Part shown: one piece after another, positions 1 to 5,737 of the stretch | How positions within the stretch are numbered: position 1 is the first letter of the stretch | How the letters are laid out: every line of letters begins with the position of its first letter | DNA from: Tessaracoccus flavescens | GTDB taxonomy: Bacteria > Actinomycetota > Actinomycetes > Propionibacteriales > Propionibacteriaceae | Reading direction: 5' to 3' | Assembly: GCA_020741375.1 (NCBI GenBank) | Contig: DYZF01000251.1 | Coordinates: 1 to 15,128 of the forward strand | DNA length: 15,128 bases | Notes under the pieces: generated by a model | Told to the model about the DNA's origin: nothing | Database searches by the model: none | Seen by the model: only the letters and a program-made list of their open reading frames with translations | Made by a program: the position numbers and the translations under genes

Positions 1-118
1 GCGAGGGACAGCTGCTGGCGCGGTCACCGTCGACGACGTCCTCGACCACATGCTGCCCGACGACTGGCGCGGCGATCAGATGGACGAGGTGGACGCTGTG
101 GAGGTGACGGATGTCTGA
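1..118 (+). CDS. C-terminal end of MgtE-N/CBS domain protein (partial)
   Basis: This is the last 38 codons of a gene entering from the left, read in the frame starting at base 2 and ending with TGA at 116-118. The visible tail contains GAVTVDDVLDHMLPDDWR followed by an acidic end. That motif is typical of the last CBS-domain strand and helix in actinobacterial proteins annotated as MgtE-type magnesium transporters or MgtE-N/CBS proteins. A DUF1003 gene directly downstream, overlapping by 8 bases, is the usual neighbour of this family. The first five codons do not fit the family in this frame: GTAAGAV is read where GxLLGAV is expected. The expected residues appear in the next frame (gag gga cag ctg ctg, bases 3-17), so a one-base deletion near bases 17-18 is possible. 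Family assignment is fairly confident; transport activity is not shown. Confidence 0.6.
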   Translation, partial: RGTAAGAVTVDDVLDHMLPDDWRGDQMDEVDAVEVTDV

Positions 119-623
119 GCGCAACCCACTGTCGCAGCCGAAGACCCGCCGCAGCTGGCTGCCGAAGGTATCGCTGGATTCCGAGGCGTTCGGTGCCTTC
201 GCCGAGGCCGCGGCCCGGTTCATGGGTACCGGCAAGTTCATCGTCTACATGACGGTGTTCGTCATCACATGGATCACGCTGAACGTCGTCGGCATCTACG
301 GCTTCAAGTGGGACAAGTACCCATTCATCCTGCTGAACCTGTTCTTCTCGACGCAGGCCTCCTACGCCGCTCCGCTGATCCTGCTGGCGCAGAACCGGCA
401 AGAGGTGCGCGACAAGATGAGCCTCGACGAGGATCGCCGCATCGCGCAGCAGTCGCGCGCCGACATGGATTTCCTCGCCCGCGAGATCGCGTCCATCCGC
501 ATGCACCTCGGCGAACTGGCCACTCGCGATTTCGTGCGCGGCGAATTGCGCAGCGAGTTGCGCGATTTGGCCGAACGACTCGAACGGACCGCCCAAGACA
601 AGGACGATCAGCCTCGTGAGTGA
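111..623 (+). CDS. DUF1003 family membrane protein
   Basis: A 170-residue protein of the DUF1003 family, function unknown. Two transmembrane helices are visible at about residues 43-63 (FIVYMTVFVITWITLNVVG) and 70-92 (YPFILLNLFFSTQASYAAP). They are joined by the short GFKWDKY turn, and the second runs into the family signature around LILLAQNRQEVRDK. From about residue 98 onward the chain is highly charged and rich in heptad-like leucines (SELRDLAERLERT), consistent with a cytoplasmic coiled coil. The ATG at 111 has a good Shine-Dalgarno sequence (GGAGGTG ending 4 bases upstream) and overlaps the previous stop by 8 bases, so the two genes are probably translationally coupled. The next gene begins 8 bases inside this one. 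A link to magnesium or metal handling is inferred only from the upstream neighbour. Confidence 0.88.
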   Translation: MSERNPLSQPKTRRSWLPKVSLDSEAFGAFAEAAARFMGTGKFIVYMTVFVITWITLNVVGIYGFKWDKYPFILLNLFFSTQASYAAPLILLAQNRQEVRDKMSLDEDRRIAQQSRADMDFLAREIASIRMHLGELATRDFVRGELRSELRDLAERLERTAQDKDDQPRE

Positions 624-1005
624 AACTGTTGAGCCAACACCCGGCGCGGTGTCGGAGGTTGCCGACGGCGGCCCCAGCGAGGTCCGCTGGTTCGGGCTGC
701 TGCTGTTCATCGGCCATGTGGCGCTGCTCGTCATCGGCGCGGTCTCGCTGTGGCGGATCGCCGGCGGGTGGTGGTTGGGCGCCGTCGTCGCCGGGGTGTT
801 CGCCGTCGCCTATGCGCTGATCTGGCGGTTCCTGCTCGCCCCGGGCTCGCACGCCCGCTTGGGTCACCGCGAGAGGCTGACCCTAAGCCTGACGCTCGGT
901 CCCGCCGTCGTCGTCCTCGGCAGCCTGGCGGACCTCTGGCTACCGGCGCTGGTGGCGATGAGCATCGTCATCATCGCCGACGCGCTCGATCAGCGTCGCG
1001 GCTAG
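616..1005 (+). CDS. small integral membrane protein of unknown function
   Basis: A 129-residue protein starting at GTG 616, which overlaps the stop of the DUF1003 gene by 8 bases. I do not recognise a named family. After an acidic N-terminal tail of about 22 residues it has roughly four hydrophobic segments: about 25-46 (WFGLLLFIGHVALLVIGAVS), 51-74 (GWWLGAVVAGVFAVAYALIW), 87-104 (LTLSLTLGPAVVVLGSLA) and 106-121 (LWLPALVAMSIVIIAD). The positively charged RLGHRER loop at about 80-86 would be cytoplasmic by the positive-inside rule. The start has only a distant AAGGA upstream and probably depends on coupling to the previous gene. An equivalent small membrane protein lies between the DUF1003 and mrp genes in related actinobacteria, which suggests a real conserved gene. 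Its frame also has the strong G/C third-position bias of its neighbours. Confidence 0.75.
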   Translation: MSETVEPTPGAVSEVADGGPSEVRWFGLLLFIGHVALLVIGAVSLWRIAGGWWLGAVVAGVFAVAYALIWRFLLAPGSHARLGHRERLTLSLTLGPAVVVLGSLADLWLPALVAMSIVIIADALDQRRG

Positions 1006-1058
1006 CCACGCCCATCGCAAGGCCCCGGCCCGAGGGGCAGGGCCCCGGAATCCGCGGC

Positions 1059-1064
1059 TAAGCT
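1059..1064 (+). promoter_or_regulatory. putative -10 box (TAAGCT) for mrp
   Basis: TAAGCT lies 8 bases before GTG 1073. No Shine-Dalgarno sequence directly precedes that GTG, so transcription could begin at or very near the start codon. No convincing -35 is seen. The spacing is looser than the 6 bases found at other genes here, so this is the weakest of the set. Confidence 0.35.
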
Positions 1065-1072
1065 TGAGCATC

Positions 1073-2224
1073 GTGACCGAACACCCGCTGATTCCCCACG
1101 TCCGCGCCGCTCTCCACGAGGTGGAGGATCCTGAGATCCATCGCCCCATCACGGATCTCGGCATGGTGGACGACATCCAAGCCACCGACGACGGCGCCGT
1201 CCACGTGCGCGTGCTGCTGACCGTCTCCGGCTGCCCGATGCGCTCCGAGATCACCGGCCGCGTCACCAAGGCCGTGTCCGCCGTCGACGGCGTCACCTCG
1301 GTGGACGTCGAGCTGGGCGTGATGAACGACGAGCAGCGCGACGCCATGCGCCAGATGCTGCGCGGCGGCGAGCCGCAGCGGCAGATCCAGTTCGCGCAGC
1401 CCGGCAACCTAACCCGCGTCATAGCCATCGCCTCCGGCAAGGGCGGCGTCGGCAAGTCCTCGGTCACCGTCAACCTCGCGGTCGCGCTGGCCAAGCAGGG
1501 CCGCGCCGTCGGCATCCTCGACGCCGACATCTACGGCCACTCGATCCCGGATCTGCTGGGCTTGGGCGACGCCCGCCCCACCGTCGTCGACGACATGATC
1601 ATGCCGGTGCCCGCCATCGACGGCCTGCGCGTCATCTCCATCGGTATGCTCAAGCCGTCCCGCGACCAGGTGGTGGCGTGGCGCGGGCCGATCCTGGACC
1701 GCGCGCTGACGCAGCTGCTCTCAGACGTCTACTGGGGCGATCTGGACTACCTGCTCATCGACCTGCCCCCCGGCACCGGTGACGTGGCCATGTCGCTGGG
1801 CCAGAAGATTCCCAACTCGCAGGTGGTCGTCGTCACCACCCCGCAGGTCGCGGCGGCCGATGTGGCCGAACGCGCCGGCACCATGGCGCACATCATGGAG
1901 CAGCGTGTGCTCGGCGTCGTCGAGAACATGAGCTGGATGGAGACCACCTGCCCACATTGCTCCGAGACGCACCGCACCGAGCTGTTCGGTGCAGGCGGCG
2001 GCGAGGTCGTCGCAGAGAATCTCACGGAGCGTCTGGTGTACTCCGTTCCCCTGCTGGCGCAGATCCCGTTCGACGAGACGCTGCTGGCCGGCGGCGACCG
2101 TGGTCGCCCCGTCGTGGATGCGTTCCCGGATCACCCGTCGGCCAAGGCGCTGACGGCCTTGGCGGAGAAGATCGCCAGCACGAAGGACAGCCTGCTCGGG
2201 AAGCGGCTGAACCTCGCAACCTAG
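1073..2224 (+). CDS. mrp: Mrp/ApbC-family iron-sulfur cluster carrier ATPase
   Basis: Cytoplasmic P-loop ATPase of the Mrp/ApbC/Nbp35 family, which binds and transfers Fe-S clusters to target apoproteins. From the GTG at 1073 it has 383 residues. Residues 1 to about 85 form a MIP18/DUF59 domain (EDPEIHRPITDLGMV; SGCPMR with the conserved Cys). The deviant Walker A SGKGGVGKSS is at about 121-130, the ILDADIYG switch region at 148-155 and DLPPGTGD at 230-237. The cluster-binding CPHC motif is at about 293-296. An in-frame TTG at 1064 would add three residues. I prefer GTG 1073 because the protein then starts MTEHPLIPHVR and the -10-like TAAGCT lies just upstream. The gap to the preceding gene is short (67 bases). 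The stop TAG lies in a CTAG shared with convergent tatB. Family assignment is secure. Confidence 0.93.
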   Translation: MTEHPLIPHVRAALHEVEDPEIHRPITDLGMVDDIQATDDGAVHVRVLLTVSGCPMRSEITGRVTKAVSAVDGVTSVDVELGVMNDEQRDAMRQMLRGGEPQRQIQFAQPGNLTRVIAIASGKGGVGKSSVTVNLAVALAKQGRAVGILDADIYGHSIPDLLGLGDARPTVVDDMIMPVPAIDGLRVISIGMLKPSRDQVVAWRGPILDRALTQLLSDVYWGDLDYLLIDLPPGTGDVAMSLGQKIPNSQVVVVTTPQVAAADVAERAGTMAHIMEQRVLGVVENMSWMETTCPHCSETHRTELFGAGGGEVVAENLTERLVYSVPLLAQIPFDETLLAGGDRGRPVVDAFPDHPSAKALTALAEKIASTKDSLLGKRLNLAT

Positions 2225-2661
2225 GTTGCTTCTGAATCAAAGGGCGACGACGCGGGAGCGGCCAGCGCAAGCTGCGGTTCCGCGTCGTCGTCTTTGTTCT
2301 CCAAGGCCACGGTGCCGGCAGCGGCGGCGTCCTTGGCGGCGGACTCCATCTCCTTCGTGGAGTCCTTCAGCATCTTGCTGGCGTCCTGCAGGTCGCGGCG
2401 CGTCTCTTCGATGAGCGCCACCTCTTCGCGCAGGTGCTTGGCGATGAAGGCCTTGGGGTGCAGATCCTTCAGTTCGAGATCCGCGTATTCGGGGCCTAGC
2501 TCAGTACGAAGCGTGGTCTTGGCGTTGTTGGCGATGTCGCGCAGGTACACGAAGACGCGGGCCGCCTTCCGCGCGAAGATCGGCAGCCTCTCGGGGCCGA
2601 ACAGCACGACACCCAAGATGAGGATCAGCAGCAGGTCTGCCGCTTCAAGACCGAATAGCAC
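2221..2661 (-). CDS. tatB: Sec-independent protein translocase subunit TatB
   Basis: A 146-residue TatA/B-type protein. The start is GTG at 2661. An N-terminal transmembrane helix spans residues about 3-21 (FGLEAADLLLILILGVVLF). It is followed by the hinge FGPERLP at 21-27 and an amphipathic helix rich in basic residues (ARKAARVFVYLRDIANNAK). The long charged helical tail after residue 50 fits TatB better than TatA. With TatC (not in this window) TatB would bind twin-arginine signal peptides at the cytoplasmic membrane. tatB downstream of an ECF sigma/anti-sigma pair is a conserved actinobacterial arrangement, although the htrA gene that often sits between is absent here. The 17-base gap to the anti-sigma gene holds its own -10-like TAGGCT. 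The TAG stop overlaps the mrp stop by 4 bases. Confidence 0.92.
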   Translation of the reverse strand: MLFGLEAADLLLILILGVVLFGPERLPIFARKAARVFVYLRDIANNAKTTLRTELGPEYADLELKDLHPKAFIAKHLREEVALIEETRRDLQDASKMLKDSTKEMESAAKDAAAAGTVALENKDDDAEPQLALAAPASSPFDSEAT

Positions 2662-2667
2662 GCCCCG

Positions 2668-2673
2668 AGCCTA
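2668..2673 (-). promoter_or_regulatory. -10 box (TAGGCT) for leaderless tatB transcript
   Basis: On the minus strand TAGGCT is followed by exactly 6 bases and then GTG, the tatB start at 2661. No Shine-Dalgarno sequence is present. The same hexamer and spacing precede the O-methyltransferase gene and dapE. tatB may therefore be transcribed on its own as well as by read-through from the anti-sigma gene. Confidence 0.55.
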
Positions 2674-2678
2674 CCCGG

Positions 2679-4097
2679 TCAGCTGACACCAACGAGACGA
2701 CCCAGCCCCATGGCGGCCCGATCGATCAGCGACGGCGCGTACGGTTTCTGCTCGGGCAGCTCGTCGCACATCGTCTTCAGGAGTGCGGGCGAGCCATTGG
2801 TGGTGACGGAGATGACGGACGGACCCCACTGCCACAGCGCGACCGTCGGCATCCCGGCGCTGCGGTCCGTGCGGGAGGTGACGTCGTCGTCCATGCGGCC
2901 CGGGGTCCAGCTGACGACGGCGGTCTCGAAGCCGTCGGAGTAGACGAGGTTCATCGATTCGTCGCCGTCGCGTTCCGACGACGAGTACGCCACGAGCGGC
3001 AGCCCACCGAGATCCTGCGGGCATCGAGGCAGGCCTCGGCACCAGCCGTCGGTCTCGCTGGAGCTCGCCGGCTCGAGCGAGATCAGCTGCGTCATCGAGC
3101 CCTCGTCGAGGTGCCCTTCACCCAGCTCGAGGGTGGTGTAGCCGACGGCGATGCTGGTGTTGCCCAAGGAGTCGAAGCGCTCGGACCACAGCAAGAGGCC
3201 GGTGCCCTCATCGAACCACCACGCGGCGGCGGGCCCGCTCTCGCCGACGGCGACCAGTTGGATCGCGCGGCCGTCGTGCAGGCGGTTGGGGACGAGGGTC
3301 TCCGTGAACTCCCACGAGCGGGGGGCGCGGACTGCGTCGACGCCGACGTCGGGCTGGAAGCTGGACAGGAAGCGGGTGCCCTGCGCGTCGAAGACCTCAA
3401 GCGACGCTCCCCTGCCCGGCACCTTCTCCGTGTGCACTTGGGCGGAGTGGAACGCGCCGGCGCCGGTGGACACCCACACGCGCTGCACCCCGGAAATCGC
3501 CAGATCGCTCGCCGCGGAGTGCCGTAGCAGCGACGCGGCCCGTTCTGGGGTGACGGGTTCACCGGCGGCCAGCTCTCGAGGTTCGTAGGCGACCGGCGTG
3601 CCCAGGTCTGCGCCACGCTCGAAGGCCAAGAGGACGGCGCCAACGGCCTCGCTGACGTTGATCGCCGACGACGAGAGCGAGTACTGCTCGCGGGCATCAC
3701 CGACGGGGTCTGTGAGGCGGCGGGGATCCGGGGCGATCAGGATGGCCAGCACGGCCACCGATGCCATGACGGCGAGTAGTGCGGCCGAGCCTTGGGCGGC
3801 CAGGCGGTTGCGGCGCTTGCGTTGCGACGGTAGTTCCCCGTCGCCGGGCGCCATGTAGAGCGGTGCGGACGCCTGCTCGCCGGCGATCTCTTCGAGGCGG
3901 GCGGTGAGGTTCTGCGGGGCCGACGTGATCCGGCAGGAGCTCAGCGTGCTGCAGACCTCGGAGATGGCGGCCACTTCGTCGCGGCACTTCTGGCAGCCGG
4001 CGAGGTGGTAGCCCACCTGCTCCCATCGCTTGGTCGCCAGAGTCCCGTCGGCGAAGGCCGACAGGTCTGGGCGAAAGCGGGAACAGGCTGCCGCCAC
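2679..4097 (-). CDS. transmembrane zinc-finger anti-sigma factor with RseB-like extracytoplasmic region
   Basis: A 472-residue predicted anti-sigma factor for the sigma factor encoded immediately upstream. Residues about 1-75 form a zinc-binding anti-sigma domain with H31-x3-C35-x2-C38. A basic stretch (SQRKRRNR, 91-98) precedes one transmembrane helix at about 101-122, leaving about 350 residues outside the membrane. That part resembles RseB/MucB: residues 196-325 include WWFDEGTGLLLWSERFDSLG, close to the RseB pattern LD..TGLLL.SE..D, and residues 365-445 include LVYSDGFETAVVSW, like the RseB C-terminal YSDG segment. Actinobacterial RseA proteins are usually much shorter. Cysteines 353, 359 and 444 are extracytoplasmic and could form a disulfide. 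The GTG start directly follows the sigma TAA (TAAGTG), so translation is coupled. The anti-sigma role is well supported; the RseB-like fold is my motif reading. Confidence 0.85.
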   Translation of the reverse strand: MAAACSRFRPDLSAFADGTLATKRWEQVGYHLAGCQKCRDEVAAISEVCSTLSSCRITSAPQNLTARLEEIAGEQASAPLYMAPGDGELPSQRKRRNRLAAQGSAALLAVMASVAVLAILIAPDPRRLTDPVGDAREQYSLSSSAINVSEAVGAVLLAFERGADLGTPVAYEPRELAAGEPVTPERAASLLRHSAASDLAISGVQRVWVSTGAGAFHSAQVHTEKVPGRGASLEVFDAQGTRFLSSFQPDVGVDAVRAPRSWEFTETLVPNRLHDGRAIQLVAVGESGPAAAWWFDEGTGLLLWSERFDSLGNTSIAVGYTTLELGEGHLDEGSMTQLISLEPASSSETDGWCRGLPRCPQDLGGLPLVAYSSSERDGDESMNLVYSDGFETAVVSWTPGRMDDDVTSRTDRSAGMPTVALWQWGPSVISVTTNGSPALLKTMCDELPEQKPYAPSLIDRAAMGLGRLVGVS

Positions 4098-4676
4098 TTA
4101 CGACACTCCGGCGTACCGAATCCGGCCCTCGGTGGGTGCACGGTGGGCGAGGGCGTCGCGCAACGTGGCGCGACCACGGGCGATGCGGCTGCGGACGGTG
4201 CCGAGCTTCACATCGAGCACCTTGGCGATCTCTTCGTAGCTCATGCCTTCGATGTCGCACAGCACGACAGCGACCCGTTGCTCCGGGCTGAGGGCCTTGA
4301 GCGCGGTGGCGACGTCTGCGTCGAGTTCGCCGTCGACGTGCAGATCTTCTGGGCCGGTGGCTGCGCCCCACACGTGATCCGGGGCCACGCTCAGCGCGTC
4401 CATCTTGATCCGCTGGCGACGGCGGGCCTGATCGAGGAACAGGTTGGTGGTGATGCGATGCAGCCAGCCCTCGAGGGTGCCGGGCTGGAAGGTGTGGATC
4501 GACTTGAAGACGCGGACGAACACGTCCTGCGTCAGGTCTTCAGCATCGTGCTGGTTGCCGGTCAGCCGGTAGGCCAAGCGGTACACCTGAGCTGAATGAT
4601 CACGAACGAGCTCTTGCCACGTGGGCGCGACCCAAGTTTCCTGGCTGGCAACTGCCGCCTTGGAACCTCGGAACAT
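4098..4676 (-). CDS. sigE: ECF RNA polymerase sigma factor, SigE-like
   Basis: A 192-residue ECF sigma factor. The sigma-2 region covers about 23-90 (DAEDLTQDVFVRVFKS; WLHRITTNLFLDQARRRQR) and sigma-4 about 122-176 (LSPEQRVAVVLCDIEG; SYEEIAKVLDVKLGTVRSR, a helix-turn-helix). No sigma-3 is present, as expected. The start at ATG 4676 is chosen because GGAGAGG lies 6 bases upstream; an in-frame ATG at 4691 lacks such a site. It is followed without a gap by its zinc-finger anti-sigma gene and then tatB, the arrangement around mycobacterial sigE (Rv1221). An O-methyltransferase gene like Rv1220c lies nearby but is separated by dapA. A GGAACT-N16-CGTT promoter upstream suggests that it drives its own transcription. 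Envelope or oxidative stress response is inferred from family and context. Confidence 0.92.
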   Translation of the reverse strand: MFRGSKAAVASQETWVAPTWQELVRDHSAQVYRLAYRLTGNQHDAEDLTQDVFVRVFKSIHTFQPGTLEGWLHRITTNLFLDQARRRQRIKMDALSVAPDHVWGAATGPEDLHVDGELDADVATALKALSPEQRVAVVLCDIEGMSYEEIAKVLDVKLGTVRSRIARGRATLRDALAHRAPTEGRIRYAGVS

Positions 4677-4744
4677 TGATCGCCTCTCCATACCGCTTGA
4701 TACTGGCAGCCGAAGCTGTCAAGAACCTGTGAGTCTACCTGTGT

Positions 4745-4770
4745 AACGCTGGGCACCCCGGAAAAGTTCC
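4745..4770 (-). promoter_or_regulatory. ECF/SigE-type promoter, GGAACT-N16-CGTT
   Basis: On the minus strand GGAACT (4770-4765) is followed by 16 bases and CGTT (4748-4745). This matches the known SigE-type pattern of a GGAAC -35 and a CGTT -10 spaced about 16-17 bases apart. Transcription would begin near 4739, giving a leader of about 60 bases before ATG 4676. The element starts only 11 bases after the dapA stop, so the sigma operon can be transcribed independently of dapA and is probably autoregulated. Confidence 0.65.
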
Positions 4771-4781
4771 CGAGGGGGCAC

Positions 4782-5678
4782 TCAGAAATCGCTGGCGTCG
4801 AGGATGTCGAGGTAGGTCTGGAGCATGGCGTCGGGCACCGTCCCCATCGGGGCGCGGCACGGGCCGACGTCGAAGCCGCGGGCCGTCAGCGCCGCCTTCA
4901 CCATCATGGCGCCCTGCGTGGCGAAGACGCCCTGGAACGCGGGCATGGCGTCGCGGTTGGCCTGAATGGCCTCCTCCACCTTGCCGTCGAGGAACAGCTG
5001 GACAATCTTCTGCGCAGCCGGGGCGGTGAAGTGCGTGGACGTGCCGACGACGCCGACGCCGCCCACCGACATGAGCGGCAGTAGGTACGCGTCGTCGCCC
5101 GCGTAGTAGGCCAGATTGGTCTGGGCCATTACCTTGGCCGAGCTCATCACGTTGGCCTTGGCGTCCTTGACGGCGCGGATCAGCGGGTGCGCGTCGAGGC
5201 GGATCAGCATGTCCTCGGGGATCGGGATCCCGGAGCGGTGCGGGATGTCGTAGAGCATGACAGGCAGATCCGTGGAGTCCGCGACCGTGACGAAGTGGTC
5301 CTCCAAGGCGTCCGCCGGGGGACGCGAGTAGTAAGGGGTCACGACGAGCAGGCCGTCGGCGCCGACGTCCTGCGCGTGACGCGCCAGCTTGATCGAGTGC
5401 TTGGTGGAGAACGTCCCGACGCCGGCCACGACGCTGGCCCTGTCGCCGACGGCGGTGACGACGGCGTCGAGGATGGCGCGCTTCTCTTCGTCGCTGGTGG
5501 TGGGCGCCTCGCCCGTGGTGCCGTTGACGATGATGCCGTCGTTGCCGAGGTCGTCGACCAAGTGCGAAGCCAGCCGCGCTACCTGTGCGTAGTCGACCTC
5601 CGATCCGTCAGCGGTGAACGGCGTCACCATCGCGGTGAGGACCCGCCCGAAGACGGGGGTCATGTCGGGGTCTGTCAT
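4782..5678 (-). CDS. dapA: 4-hydroxy-tetrahydrodipicolinate synthase
   Basis: Class I aldolase-fold (TIM barrel) enzyme that condenses pyruvate with aspartate semialdehyde, the first committed step towards diaminopimelate and lysine. Counting from the possible upstream ATG at 5687, the catalytic residues keep a constant 13-residue offset from E. coli DapA. T57/T58 lie in GTTGE, Y120 in VTPYYSRP, Y146 and R151 in LYDIPHRSG, and the Schiff-base lysine K174 in RAVKDAK. Length (about 298-301) is normal. I prefer ATG 5678 because TAAGAT ends 7 bases before it and would overlap ATG 5687, with no Shine-Dalgarno sequence at either. It is divergent from the methyltransferase gene and upstream of sigE. 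dapE of the same pathway lies about 5 kb away. Other NAL-family enzymes share this fold, but the intact DapA residue set makes DapA likely. Confidence 0.9.
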   Translation of the reverse strand: MTDPDMTPVFGRVLTAMVTPFTADGSEVDYAQVARLASHLVDDLGNDGIIVNGTTGEAPTTSDEEKRAILDAVVTAVGDRASVVAGVGTFSTKHSIKLARHAQDVGADGLLVVTPYYSRPPADALEDHFVTVADSTDLPVMLYDIPHRSGIPIPEDMLIRLDAHPLIRAVKDAKANVMSSAKVMAQTNLAYYAGDDAYLLPLMSVGGVGVVGTSTHFTAPAAQKIVQLFLDGKVEEAIQANRDAMPAFQGVFATQGAMMVKAALTARGFDVGPCRAPMGTVPDAMLQTYLDILDASDF

Positions 5679-5685
5679 GAGTTGC

Positions 5686-5691
5686 ATCTTA
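5686..5691 (-). promoter_or_regulatory. putative -10 box (TAAGAT) for dapA
   Basis: TAAGAT on the minus strand ends 7 bases before ATG 5678. No Shine-Dalgarno sequence or clear -35 is seen. It fits the leaderless pattern found at several other genes here and helps to choose between ATG 5687 and ATG 5678. Confidence 0.45.
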
Positions 5692-5725
5692 TCGACACTG
5701 ATGGGCGCCCGCGCCCCTGTGGGGT

Positions 5726-5731
5726 TAGGCT
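5726..5731 (+). promoter_or_regulatory. -10 box (TAGGCT) for leaderless O-methyltransferase transcript
   Basis: TAGGCT is followed by exactly 6 bases (gggcgc) and then GTG 5738, with no Shine-Dalgarno sequence. Hexamer and spacing are identical to those at tatB and dapE. The opposing dapA -10 is only about 34 bases away, so the two polymerase footprints would overlap. Confidence 0.55.
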
Positions 5732-5737
5732 GGGCGC

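Noticed and set aside
1021..1050. GC-rich inverted repeats (GCCCC/GGGGC, GGCCC/GGGCC) before mrp as a terminator
   Set aside because: Stems are only about 5 base pairs with no T run; probably incidental in GC-rich DNA, though weak attenuation cannot be excluded.
4694..4722. Perfect TTGACA (4722-4717, minus) upstream of sigE as a housekeeping promoter
   Set aside because: No acceptable -10 at 16-19 bases; the only candidate (TATCAA) is 14 bases away. The GGAACT-N16-CGTT element is the better promoter.
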